The notes under the pieces are model-generated. The model was not told the origin of the DNA. It made no database searches and saw only the letters and a list, made by a program, of their open reading frames with translations. From assembly GCA_958295815.1 (NCBI GenBank), contig OY282374.1, forward strand, positions 950,856 to 1,014,855: a DNA stretch of 64,000 nucleotides, read 5' to 3'. Every line of letters begins with the position of its first letter. Within the stretch, counting starts at the first letter, position 1. This DNA is from Candidatus Poribacteria bacterium. Its GTDB lineage: Bacteria; Poribacteria; WGA-4E; WGA-3G. A program made the translations under genes and the position numbers. Of this stretch, positions 53,050-61,617 are shown piece after piece.

Positions 53050-54657
53050 CTAAGGGTTGACGACCCTAACGTCTTCTCCATCTTTCAGAGAGTGTTGTCC
53101 GGCGGTGACAACGGCTTCCCCTTCCATGAGACCACTGATAACTTCAGCCTCACTACCCCGTACAAGTCCTATTTCCACTGCCCGGCGTCGGCTTACATTA
53201 TCTTCGATAACAAAAACAGTTTGTGATTTTGTATTGACATCCTCGATGAGTGAACCGCGCTGAATCAGAAGTGCGTCTGTATGGACTTTGATCGGAACGG
53301 TGGCTTTCGCGAACATTCCAGGCTTGAGCGTGCCTTCGGAATTGTCAACACGTACCTCAACAGTTGCTGTTCGTCGAGCCGCTTGTAGCGTAGGACTAAT
53401 GAAAGAAACTGTGCCTGATATTGGTGTATCTATGCCATCAATTTCTATTGTTGCCTGTTGGTCGAGCGTCAATTGGCTCAATTGTGCTTCAATAACATCA
53501 ACAGTAGCTATGACGGTGTCAATATTGACGATCTCAAAAAGTGGTGCTGCCGGAAGAGCCATTCCACCTAAGTCTAAGTAGCGTTTAGAGATAACACCGG
53601 AAATAGGTGCTTGAATCGTGGCATCTTTCAGACGTTTTTGGGCAAGTTTGAGGGCGACATGTGCTTGTGTCCGCGCTGTTTTTGCCGACGTAATCTCTGC
53701 CTCCCAACTTTTTGCTGTCTCTAAAGCTTCGGCGGCGATGAATCCCGCGTGTGCTGTTTCAACCTGCGATCGTGCAAGTTCGATATCTTTTTCCCATGTT
53801 TTAGTTTCGGCTTGTGTTTCTGCCAACCGTAAAGATGCTTCTGCCTGTTCGACCTGCGCCTCCATAGCTTGAATGTCCTCAACGCGGGCACCGTTGTCAA
53901 TGAGTTGCAGTTGTTCTGTAGCAATCTTGTGCTGTGCAATGGCGATGTCTAACTGGGTCTTCGCGCTTTCAAGGGATTGTTCGCTGATTGCGCCGTTTTG
54001 GAAGAGTTCTGTCATTCGCTCGTGGTTGCTTTTGGCATTGGCGAGGTTCGCATCGGCTTGATTAAGCCCTGCTTCTGCTTGCCTTCGATCTTCAGCACGG
54101 GCACCACTCTTAATTTTCTGTAGATTTGCTACAAGCGACCCTAATACTGCTTCCGCTTGTTCTATTTGTGTGACTGTTCGGATTTTAGAGAGATCGACGA
54201 CCTGTTGTAACGCTATCTCTGCAGCGCGAAGCTGCGCCTTTGCTTGCGTTGTTTGCGAATGCACCCTTACTTCCGCGAGCTGCTTTGCCTGAGAATAAGC
54301 GGTTTCCGCCGATTCCAGTATTGCTTCTGCTTGTTGCACTGCGAGTTGTAGTTCTTCATGCTCCACAGTGGCGAGAGATGCGTCTTTTTCAACGCGGTCC
54401 CCCTCGTCTACATTCACGGTGATAAGCTGTCCGGCAATCTTAGGGTAGACGCTAACTTGCGATTCTGCTTGAATGGTACCGGACAGTTGATGTTCTAAAC
54501 GAATCTCACCGCGTCTTGCTTTTGTAACCTCTACCGGTTTAAGCACAGTAGCTTCAGCTTGTTGAGGCGCGGGTTGTTCGCGTTGCATAAATCTTGGCAG
54601 GGCTAAAATTACTGCGATTACTAATAGGATGCCGATAACAATCAGTACTTTCTTCAA
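53050..54657 (-). CDS. HlyD/MFP-type periplasmic adaptor with expanded coiled coil
   Basis: Efflux adaptor (535 aa, longer than the usual 350-420). N-terminal membrane anchor VLIVIGILLVIAVILALP, lipoyl halves LEHQLSGTIQAESQVSVYPK and KDATIQAPISGVISKRYLDL, then beta-barrel and membrane-proximal domains. The intervening hairpin is long and internally repeated (GARAEDRRQAEAGLNQADAN and GARVEDIQAMEAQVEQAEAS; TKTWEKDIELARSQ and AKSWEAEITSAKTA). TTG start with AAGGAG eight bases before. It pairs with the TolC gene upstream; no pump gene follows. Confidence 0.92.
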   Translation of the reverse strand: MKKVLIVIGILLVIAVILALPRFMQREQPAPQQAEATVLKPVEVTKARRGEIRLEHQLSGTIQAESQVSVYPKIAGQLITVNVDEGDRVEKDASLATVEHEELQLAVQQAEAILESAETAYSQAKQLAEVRVHSQTTQAKAQLRAAEIALQQVVDLSKIRTVTQIEQAEAVLGSLVANLQKIKSGARAEDRRQAEAGLNQADANLANAKSNHERMTELFQNGAISEQSLESAKTQLDIAIAQHKIATEQLQLIDNGARVEDIQAMEAQVEQAEASLRLAETQAETKTWEKDIELARSQVETAHAGFIAAEALETAKSWEAEITSAKTARTQAHVALKLAQKRLKDATIQAPISGVISKRYLDLGGMALPAAPLFEIVNIDTVIATVDVIEAQLSQLTLDQQATIEIDGIDTPISGTVSFISPTLQAARRTATVEVRVDNSEGTLKPGMFAKATVPIKVHTDALLIQRGSLIEDVNTKSQTVFVIEDNVSRRRAVEIGLVRGSEAEVISGLMEGEAVVTAGQHSLKDGEDVRVVNP

Positions 54658-54734
54658 TTTATTGTCTCCTTTTAACCGACGTCATGAGGAAATTATATCT
54701 GCTTTATTATAATCAAGATTTTGTATTCTATTTT

Positions 54735-56138
54735 CTATTGTAGCGTTTGTCCTACCGCTTTTTCCAGCCGCATCAAGCCGACGATATAATCGTGGTGTGC
54801 CTGAAGACGGTTGACTTCTGCTTGTGCGAGTGCGAGTTGTGTGTCGGTCAACGCGACGGTAGTAATGATGCCGTTTTGAAATTGCAAGTTGGCAATGCGG
54901 ACGCTCTCCCGTGCTTGGACAACGGCTTCGCGCTGGACATTAATAAGGGTTTGAGCACCAAGAAGATCCAGATAGACAGAGCGCACCTCAAATTCGACCC
55001 CTACTTTAACTTGGTCTCCTCCTAATTGGACCTGTTTTAGAATGGATTCCGTCTGTTGCACAGCGGCACTTGTTGCGAACCCGTCGAAGATCGGGATGTT
55101 GATTTGAAAACCGACGCTCCAGATCCTGTTCATTTCGGTGAGTCTTTCATTCTGTGAGATTTGATAGTTTGAGAACAGACCGAGGTCGGGGAGTCGCCGC
55201 GTTTTGGCAATGTCGATCTGTTTGTGAGCGACTTGTTCACTCAATTGGGTGCGGTGTACCTCTGGGCGATTTTCAAGTGCTTGTTGTATTAGTTCATCAA
55301 GATTTAACACTGGCATTTGACGATTTTCTGGTATTTCGAGTGTCCCTTTGACTGCTACATCCTCGGCGAGGGGTATATTAAGCACTGTTTTGTAGGCGTT
55401 TTTGGCAGTGCGGACCCCATTTTCGGCTCGAATAAGAACTGATTTAGCGTTCGCAAGTTGAACCTTTGCACGGAGCACATCAAAATTGGTCGCTGCCCCT
55501 ACGTTAAGCGATGCCTCTGCAATAGCAAGCTGTTCTTCAACGAGGGAAACGCTCTGTTGTGCTACCCTTACGAATTCCTGTGCGACCAAGGCACCGAAAA
55601 AAGCTTGAGATACGTCTAACCGGAGTTGGTTGTAAGCGGCATCAACATCACGTTGTGTTGCCTGATAGTTGAGTTTTGCGGTTTGATAGCCATAATAATA
55701 ACGTCCCCAAGCGAAGACTGGCTGTGTTAAATTGAGCGTGCCTTGAGCGTTGTGATGTGCGCCAAATTCCAGTTCAATTATATCTGCTTCGTTGTCTGCA
55801 CTGGGAGGCGGCATTTCGTCCATTCCTCCACCCGGCATTGGAAGTCCAAATCCACCGCTAGCTCGAATTACAGATTTCTGAACGTCTTTAAAGTAGGTGT
55901 AATTGCCACTCGCTGTGACCCGTGGTAAGAGACCACCGAGTGCAGCGCGAACTTGCGCCTCGGCGGCTTTAAGGTTTTGCTCGGCAGTCTGAACAGTTAG
56001 ATTGCTCTGTTTGGCAATTTCAATACTTTCTTCTAATGTCAAAGCCTTCGGTTCTTGTGCTATAGCGGATAGGTTTAGTAGAAGTAGGAGCAGGGTTCCA
56101 CCAATACAGGTAAGATGGCAGAACCGTAATAAGTGCAT
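54735..56138 (-). CDS. TolC family outer-membrane channel
   Basis: 467 aa with signal peptide CHLTCIGGTLLLLLLNLSAIA and two TolC/OEP repeats rich in alternating helices, such as LTLEESIEIAKQSNLTVQTA, EQNLKAAEAQVRAALGGLLP, VTASGNYTYF, and in the second half LDELIQQALENRPEVHRTQL. It forms the outer-membrane exit duct for an efflux pump. A Met/Gly/Pro-rich loop (GGFGLPMPGGGMDEMPPPSA) is inserted in the first repeat. GGAGG precedes the ATG. Downstream HlyD-type adaptor; inner-membrane pump not found. Confidence 0.93.
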   Translation of the reverse strand: MHLLRFCHLTCIGGTLLLLLLNLSAIAQEPKALTLEESIEIAKQSNLTVQTAEQNLKAAEAQVRAALGGLLPRVTASGNYTYFKDVQKSVIRASGGFGLPMPGGGMDEMPPPSADNEADIIELEFGAHHNAQGTLNLTQPVFAWGRYYYGYQTAKLNYQATQRDVDAAYNQLRLDVSQAFFGALVAQEFVRVAQQSVSLVEEQLAIAEASLNVGAATNFDVLRAKVQLANAKSVLIRAENGVRTAKNAYKTVLNIPLAEDVAVKGTLEIPENRQMPVLNLDELIQQALENRPEVHRTQLSEQVAHKQIDIAKTRRLPDLGLFSNYQISQNERLTEMNRIWSVGFQINIPIFDGFATSAAVQQTESILKQVQLGGDQVKVGVEFEVRSVYLDLLGAQTLINVQREAVVQARESVRIANLQFQNGIITTVALTDTQLALAQAEVNRLQAHHDYIVGLMRLEKAVGQTLQ

Positions 56139-56215
56139 TTTGTTTATGTCCTCCAGGCTTAGGTAAAGGTAGGGATTTACGAAGGTTCACCTCTACAAGT
56201 GGAATTGTGAAGGTA

Positions 56216-56239
56216 GGTGGGCAGTGGACCTTGCCCACC
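56216..56239. repeat. REP-like palindrome, GTAGG family copy 3
   Basis: Arms GGTGGGCA (56216-56223) and TGCCCACC (56232-56239) around eight bases; preceded by GTA. It lies between the YCF48-repeat gene and tolC. Confidence 0.65.
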
Positions 56240-56258
56240 TCAGTTAGGTAAGTACGGT

Positions 56259-58145
56259 TTAGTAGCGGATGATAGTCGTAGAATCGCCAATTGCCCAAAG
56301 TTGGCCACTTGGTGTTTGGACGATGTCCCACAGATCGCTTGCAGTAGGCGATTCCTGTATCAACCAGGTAACGCCACCATCGGTTGTGTGGAGAATTGTC
56401 CCTTTTTCTCCAACAGCCCAGCCTTCGTTAGCGTTCATGAAAAGAGCAGCATTGAGATTTTCTGTTGTCGGTACAGTCTGCTCAGTCCACTCCATACCGC
56501 CATCTGTGGACTTCATAATAGTCCCTTGTTCACCTACAACCCACACGGTCTCTGAGTTAAGAGCGAAGGCATCTTTTAAAGTTGCCCCTTTTTGCATGGG
56601 TGACCAAGTTTGCCCTGCATCCATGGTTTTTGCGATAGTTCCAGCATCACCGACGACCCAACCGGTTTTGTCGTCTATGAAATGGGCACCATAAAGGTTA
56701 TTAAAACCTGCGCCTGTCATCATTGGGTCTATGTCTTGTCCGATCCATGTTTGTCCGGCATCAGTGGTATGCATAACCCTTCCGGTTTCCCCGACTGCCC
56801 ATGCGTGTGTTGGTGTGCCGAAACTCATGGCGTAGGATCCCATTGCACTACGCCAGCTCATCATGCCTTCAAATATAATGCGCTTGGCAGTGCCGTGACC
56901 TTCATCACCTGGGTCGCTAACCCCGTGCCACGTTTTCCCGCCATCAAGCGTTTCGGCTAATGCCGCATTACTGCCGACGATATAACCTTTGTTTTCATCC
57001 ACAAACCCGACTCCGAAAAGTTCAAAAACGTTCCCACTAAGTTGGGGTTTCCACGTTTCGCCGCCATCGTTGGTATGCAGAACGCTTCCTGACAAGCCAA
57101 CTGCCCAACCGAGTTTATCATCGTGAAAATAAACACTGCGTAGATGACTTGAACTGGAGACAACATCCCATGTATCTCCACCGTCGGTTGAGTGTAGAAT
57201 AGTTGCATCGTTTCCGACCATCCACGCTTCGGTTGGACTGAGCATGTGGATGCCTTGTAAGCGAGAGGCAACAGGGCGCGGATCAAGAGGTGCCCAAGAT
57301 GTTCCGCCGTCCGTTGTACGCAGAATCACACCGAATTCGGCGGCGGCAATACCGACCTGTTCATCAGCGAAATGGACATCCCAAACGGGTTCAGGCATAC
57401 CGTTAGAATTCGGGACTTTGCTCTCTTGAACTGCCCAAGTGGCACCGTCAAATGTTGCAACGACAGCACCACCAGCGCCGACTGCCCATCCCACTTTGTC
57501 ATTTAGCATGGAAATGGCATCAAGTGTATTCACTGTTGCACTGGTCTGGAATTCCCATGTTGCTCCACCATCTTTAGTGTGGAGGAGGGTTCCGCCGCCT
57601 CCTGCTGCCCAACCAACAGTCGGACTCACAAAGTCGATGCCTTCAATCGTATTGTTCGTGTCCAGTTCCTGTTTTGTCCATGTTGTGCCACCATTTTTGG
57701 TGCTGATAATGAGACCACCATCTCCACTTGCCCATCCGTGGTTTTCATCAGCGAAAGAGACACCTAACAGTGCTGTGAGAGTGCCTGTATTCTTTTTCAT
57801 CCAGGTCTGTCCGCCATCCGTGGTTTTCAGGACTGTGCCATCGTCGCCGACAACCCAACCAGTTTGTGGGTTGATAAAGCGGACTTTCTTTAGCACGATG
57901 TCAAATGGGAGTGGTTGACTCGGTTGCCTTGCCCATGTCATACCCCCATCGGTGGTATGTAAAATTGTCGAGTTGCTACCGACGATCCAGCCATGCTGCG
58001 CGTCTACAAAAAAGACATCGGAGAAATGAGCTTGCCATTCGGATTCGCTTACTTTCACCCACGCTTTTTGTGCAAGGGCGAACTGCACAGTGCCGAGCAA
58101 GAGCAGTACTACCAGAATAGATAATATTTGTTTTCTCGGTTTCAT
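56259..58145 (-). CDS. Exported YCF48/BNR-repeat beta-propeller protein
   Basis: 628 aa. Signal peptide KQILSILVVLLLLGTVQFALA, then about 13 repeats of about 43 residues, each with a GW.VG..GT.L.T.DGG.TW pattern (for example GWVVGDDGTVLKTTDGGQTW). This is the YCF48/photosystem-II-stability-like repeat, found in many non-photosynthetic secreted proteins. ATG 58145 is used (a TTG lies one codon earlier). Ligand unknown; it may be co-transcribed with tolC. Confidence 0.9.
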   Translation of the reverse strand: MKPRKQILSILVVLLLLGTVQFALAQKAWVKVSESEWQAHFSDVFFVDAQHGWIVGSNSTILHTTDGGMTWARQPSQPLPFDIVLKKVRFINPQTGWVVGDDGTVLKTTDGGQTWMKKNTGTLTALLGVSFADENHGWASGDGGLIISTKNGGTTWTKQELDTNNTIEGIDFVSPTVGWAAGGGGTLLHTKDGGATWEFQTSATVNTLDAISMLNDKVGWAVGAGGAVVATFDGATWAVQESKVPNSNGMPEPVWDVHFADEQVGIAAAEFGVILRTTDGGTSWAPLDPRPVASRLQGIHMLSPTEAWMVGNDATILHSTDGGDTWDVVSSSSHLRSVYFHDDKLGWAVGLSGSVLHTNDGGETWKPQLSGNVFELFGVGFVDENKGYIVGSNAALAETLDGGKTWHGVSDPGDEGHGTAKRIIFEGMMSWRSAMGSYAMSFGTPTHAWAVGETGRVMHTTDAGQTWIGQDIDPMMTGAGFNNLYGAHFIDDKTGWVVGDAGTIAKTMDAGQTWSPMQKGATLKDAFALNSETVWVVGEQGTIMKSTDGGMEWTEQTVPTTENLNAALFMNANEGWAVGEKGTILHTTDGGVTWLIQESPTASDLWDIVQTPSGQLWAIGDSTTIIRY

Positions 58146-58416
58146 CAAATTTCACAGCGTCGAAACCCACGCCCTTAGGTGTGGAGTGAACGCCGACCTC
58201 CTTACTTCTTATTAAAATGGGCTTGCAAGCAACGCCCTTCGTTTTAGATATGCATTGTACTCCTCAAGGACTATGAACTAAAGTCTATATGCTTCGTTCT
58301 GTTTTATATAATACCACTTCTGGGAAGTTTGTGTCAACGGAAAAGTCAGAACCTTTCTGCTCAGTACTCGGTTTTCAGTTGTTGGTAAGAAGACACTGGA
58401 TAAATTTGAAATTAGA

Positions 58417-58445
58417 TTGATGAGTGCCTCAATTTATGGTATAAT
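58417..58445 (+). promoter_or_regulatory. Sigma70-like promoter upstream of LamG remnant and gene
   Basis: TTGATG (58417-58422), 17 bp, TATAAT (58440-58445). A transcript would run through the remnant into the LamG gene at 58732. Confidence 0.5.
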
Positions 58446-58513
58446 ATTTAGATTAGTTTCAGAGAGGTTCGCAAACTCCTTAGAATTGGGTTTGTATGGA
58501 CAGAAATATCTAA

Positions 58514-58650
58514 CTAAACACGTCAGGGGATTTCCAAGAAATTTATGGCAAAATTAACCGTGTAGGGCTCAGTCTCAAATGCTGCTGACGCCGGTTGAAC
58601 CCGAAGACAAACTCTCCACGACTTGGGGGAATGTAAAACGACAATATTAA
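58514..58650 (+). pseudogene. Frameshifted C-terminal remnant of a LamG protein
   Basis: In one frame 58514-58576 reads LNTSGDFQEIYGKINRVGLS, like the end of a LamG domain. After a frame change, 58579-58650 reads LLTPVEPEDKLSTTWGNVKR and ends QY-stop, matching the tails of the two intact LamG proteins nearby (GKLAIRWAQIK, GKLATTWGKLK). No upstream LamG domain remains, so it is a decayed gene end. Confidence 0.6.
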
Positions 58651-58731
58651 TCATATTTGGTATTTAGTAGGCGAGCAGTGCTTGTTTCTTGCTCGCGTAC
58701 TTATTTTAATCTAACATAGGGAAAAAATTAT

Positions 58732-59520
58732 ATGTTGCTAAGAGTATTACTGCTAATCTTGTTTGCTACATGTCTTTTGGTAGCAGGTCCTTTAACGCAC
58801 GCGCAGCTTCCATTGGACGGTGTAGTGAGTTATTGGTCATTTGAGCCGGATACCATTGCAGGCGGTACTGTTGAAGACGTTTTAGGGGACAACGATGGCG
58901 AACTTGATGGAAATCCGAAGGCTGTTCCTGGTAAAGTTGGGAATGCCCTTGAGTTTAACGGCGAGAATTTCGTTCACATACCCGGCACTGCTACTTTAGA
59001 ATTTGCTGGTGCAGAAGAGATGAGTGTTGTTGCTTGGGTGAATCCTGACAGTGACAGTCCTGTGAAAGGCGTTGTTGCAGGATGCTGTGGTACTATCGTT
59101 GCACAGCGCGATATCAACGGTTGGGCGTTACGTTTTGATGGTAGAAATGCCGGACAAGAGATGGAATTTATTGTCACACCCGGTTGGCAAGGCGATGGTG
59201 GTTTTGGAGCCGCAGCTTTTAACAAAGGCGAATGGCATCACATAGTAGGTATCGTCAATAAGAAAGATCTACAACTCTATGTTGACGGTGAATTAGAAAA
59301 AGAAATGAATTACAACGGTCCCATGACAACTGGCGGTTCAGAAACCGAGATTGGTAAAGCAGGCGATGGCGGTTTTGTAGGTATAATCGATGAGGTCATG
59401 ATTTACGACAAAGCCCTCTCAGCAGACGAAGTCAAACAAATTTTTGAAGCGGAAGGTCTACCTGTACAACCACAGGGAAAACTCGCAATCCGCTGGGCTC
59501 AAATCAAATCCGAATTCTAA
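58732..59520 (+). CDS. Exported LamG-domain (concanavalin-like) protein, copy 1
   Basis: 262 aa. Signal peptide LRVLLLILFATCLLVAGPLTHA, then one LamG/Laminin_G_3 jelly roll: VVSYWSFEPDTIAGGTVEDV, GNALEFNGENFVHIPG, WVNPDSDSPVKG, EWHHIVGIVNKKDLQLYVDG, IDEVMIYDKALSADEVKQIF. After a Pro/Gln-rich linker it ends with GKLAIRWAQIKSEF, a tail shared with the copy at 60.8-61.6 kb. Probable carbohydrate-binding surface protein. Confidence 0.87.
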   Translation: MLLRVLLLILFATCLLVAGPLTHAQLPLDGVVSYWSFEPDTIAGGTVEDVLGDNDGELDGNPKAVPGKVGNALEFNGENFVHIPGTATLEFAGAEEMSVVAWVNPDSDSPVKGVVAGCCGTIVAQRDINGWALRFDGRNAGQEMEFIVTPGWQGDGGFGAAAFNKGEWHHIVGIVNKKDLQLYVDGELEKEMNYNGPMTTGGSETEIGKAGDGGFVGIIDEVMIYDKALSADEVKQIFEAEGLPVQPQGKLAIRWAQIKSEF

Positions 59521-59619
59521 AGCAACTGCCTCACTGGATAGGGCGGGTTTCTGTATATCCGCCTATCTTCCCTCACAAAAATCCCAACGCGTACTTCCTA
59601 CTCAGACATCCGAATTTTC

Positions 59620-59648
59620 TTGACATCAATTCGTCCGTATGCCATACT
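59620..59648 (+). promoter_or_regulatory. Sigma70-like promoter for Gfo/Idh/MocA-LamG pair
   Basis: TTGACA (59620-59625), 17 bp, CATACT (59643-59648). Leader of about 90 bases to ATG 59746. Confidence 0.5.
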
Positions 59649-59745
59649 AAACAATGGAGTTCGGACTTGATATCCAATTGTCGGCATCAATCGGGTGCTT
59701 ACTTTTAACTGCTTAGGCATCATCTTTAGAAAGGGCGTTATTGTT

Positions 59746-60804
59746 ATGAAACCAGTGAAAGTCGGTGTGATAGGGTGTGGTGTAATCGGAAGTAGACATC
59801 TCAGTATTGCGACGGAGGCGTCTCACATTGAGTTAGTCGCTGCAGCAGACATGATCGAGGCGAACAGGACAACTGCTGCTGAACGTTTCAATCCACCCAA
59901 AGTGTATAGCAACGACACCGATCTGCTTGATAATGATGAAGTTGAAGCGGTTGTCCTCGCATTCCCCACGCAGTACCGAACTGAGGTAGCCTTGCGCGCA
60001 TTTGAAAGAGGTAAGCACGTCCTAATTGAAAAACCGATAGCCATGAATGCTGCTGAAGTGGAGCAACTCATCGCTGCACGTGGTGCCTTGGTCTCCGGGT
60101 GCTGTTCGTCCCGCAATCGTTTGACAGCATCTGCCCGACTTGCAACACAGCTCATCACGTCTGGCGGGTTAGGAGAGCTTCGGACTGTCCACTGTCGTGC
60201 TATCATGGGTGCAAGGGAAAAACCTGACACACCGCGTCCTGCTTGGCGGCTGATTAAGGCACTCAATGGTGGTGGTATCCTCGTTAACTGGGGGTGCTAT
60301 GACCTCGACTATCTGCTTGGCATCACTGGGTGGCAGCTCAAGCCACAAACTGTATTTGCCCAGACGTGGACCGTGTCTCAGGTGTTTGAATCGCACATCG
60401 CTCCGGGTTCCGATGCCGAAACGCACTACACTGCACTCATCCGGTGTGAAGGTGATATTGTCCTAAGTGTCGAACGCGGTGAGTTTATGACAATGCATTC
60501 ACACTCAGATTGGGAAGTTATCGGTACAGAAGGCTCTCTTAAACTGAATATGCGGGATGGAAAACCGGACAGCGTCATCCACAACCGTACAACTACGGAA
60601 GGTGGTGTGGCGTCTACATCCCTCTCTGAGACAGAGGATACAACTGAGACACAACATAGCACACCGTTATCTGATTTCGCTTCTGCTATCCGGGAAAACC
60701 GACAACCCTCGACGAGTTTAGAAAAAGCCCTTGTCGTTCAGAAAATAACCGATGCTATTTACGCTTCCGCAGAGACAGGAGAGGCTGTGGAAATAGGAGG
60801 ATGA
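59746..60804 (+). CDS. Gfo/Idh/MocA family oxidoreductase
   Basis: 352 aa. Rossmann motif VKVGVIGCGVIGSRHLS, the EKP loop HVLIEKPIAMNAAEVEQLI with the catalytic Lys, and the second-domain segment GGGILVNWGCYDLDYLLGI with a Tyr/Asp pair in place of the more usual His of the family. AAAGGG lies ten bases before ATG 59746; the frame opens 17 codons earlier. A sugar dehydrogenase, substrate unknown. It overlaps the LamG gene. Confidence 0.92.
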   Translation: MKPVKVGVIGCGVIGSRHLSIATEASHIELVAAADMIEANRTTAAERFNPPKVYSNDTDLLDNDEVEAVVLAFPTQYRTEVALRAFERGKHVLIEKPIAMNAAEVEQLIAARGALVSGCCSSRNRLTASARLATQLITSGGLGELRTVHCRAIMGAREKPDTPRPAWRLIKALNGGGILVNWGCYDLDYLLGITGWQLKPQTVFAQTWTVSQVFESHIAPGSDAETHYTALIRCEGDIVLSVERGEFMTMHSHSDWEVIGTEGSLKLNMRDGKPDSVIHNRTTTEGGVASTSLSETEDTTETQHSTPLSDFASAIRENRQPSTSLEKALVVQKITDAIYASAETGEAVEIGG

Positions 60805-60806
60805 AC

Positions 60807-61565
60807 ATGGAATTCCGTGGATTCGTAGTACTATGCAGTATTTGTCTTAGCCTCATTATTGCCTCGCTCGGTCATGCCGAAATTAATCTTGACGATTTTG
60901 CTGGCATATGGCTCTTTGATGAAGGTAAAGGACAAGTTGTTAAGGATTTCACCGAGAATGGGAATGATGGTGAATTTGACGGGCCCAAATGGATAGACGG
61001 GAAATTCGGCAAAGCACTGGAATTCGATGGAAGCCCCAAGTATGTCGTTATTGAACATAACGACCTTTTCAACTTTGAGGATGATGATTTTACTGTCGGA
61101 TGTTGGATGAACTCGGAGAATAAAGACGCGTATGTTATTATTAAACGGAACGGTGGTGCTGGCTTCTGGGCGATGAGTTCGAGCATTGACAGAGACACCG
61201 GATTTTTTATTTTTGAGGGTGGTGGACAACACATTGACGACGGTAAAACCGATATTGTTGGAAAGGGTTGGCATCATACCGTTGCTGTTCGTGAGAAAGG
61301 TGTTATTTCCCTATATGTAGATGGGAAAAAAGAGACAGAACGGAACGTCGGCGCGACTATGGACAGCCCTGCTATTTTGAAGTTCGGTGGTTGGGGAAGT
61401 GAGAACCTCATTGGCGGATTGGATGAGGTATTTGTCACTAAAAAAGGCGTGGCGTTAGCGGAAGAAGATATCCAACTCCTCGCAGAGGAAGGTTGGGAGG
61501 TCGCGTTGGACGTTTCAGCAAAAGGTAAGTTAGCGACTACGTGGGGAAAACTGAAAGCCCAATAA
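60807..61565 (+). CDS. Exported LamG-domain protein, copy 2
   Basis: 252 aa. Signal peptide FRGFVVLCSICLSLIIASLGHA; LamG domain with FAGIWLFDEGKGQVVKDFTE, KALEFDGSPKYVVIEHNDLF, FTVGCWMNS, GWHHTVAVREKGVISLYVDG, LIGGLDEVFVTKKGVALAEE, and the tail GKLATTWGKLKAQ. GGAGG places the start at ATG 60807 rather than 60801. It is co-transcribed with the oxidoreductase upstream. Probable glycan-binding surface protein. Confidence 0.88.
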   Translation: MEFRGFVVLCSICLSLIIASLGHAEINLDDFAGIWLFDEGKGQVVKDFTENGNDGEFDGPKWIDGKFGKALEFDGSPKYVVIEHNDLFNFEDDDFTVGCWMNSENKDAYVIIKRNGGAGFWAMSSSIDRDTGFFIFEGGGQHIDDGKTDIVGKGWHHTVAVREKGVISLYVDGKKETERNVGATMDSPAILKFGGWGSENLIGGLDEVFVTKKGVALAEEDIQLLAEEGWEVALDVSAKGKLATTWGKLKAQ

Positions 61566-61578
61566 GTGATATTCTCGA

Positions 61579-61600
61579 GGCGCGCTTTGCAAAGCGCGCC
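61579..61600. repeat. REP-like palindrome, GTAGG family copy 4
   Basis: Perfect 22-base palindrome with half-site GGCGCGCTTTG, followed by TAC. It sits between the convergent LamG and SGNH genes. Its sequence nearly equals copy 2. Confidence 0.78.
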
Positions 61601-61617
61601 TACGAAGACAGATAAAT

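Larger units (their letters stand above)
58149..58731. other. 583-bp intergenic region with promoter and gene remnant
   Basis: Between the YCF48-repeat gene (minus) and a LamG gene (plus). It holds an imperfect CCACGCC-N4-GGTGTGG hairpin near 58170-58187, a GTTTTCAG repeat (58370-58385), a sigma70-like promoter (58417-58445) and the LamG remnant (58514-58650). No intact gene. Confidence 0.6.

Noticed and set aside
60831..61277. 148-codon minus-strand open frame
   Set aside because: Antisense to the LamG gene at 60.8-61.6 kb; no family resemblance.
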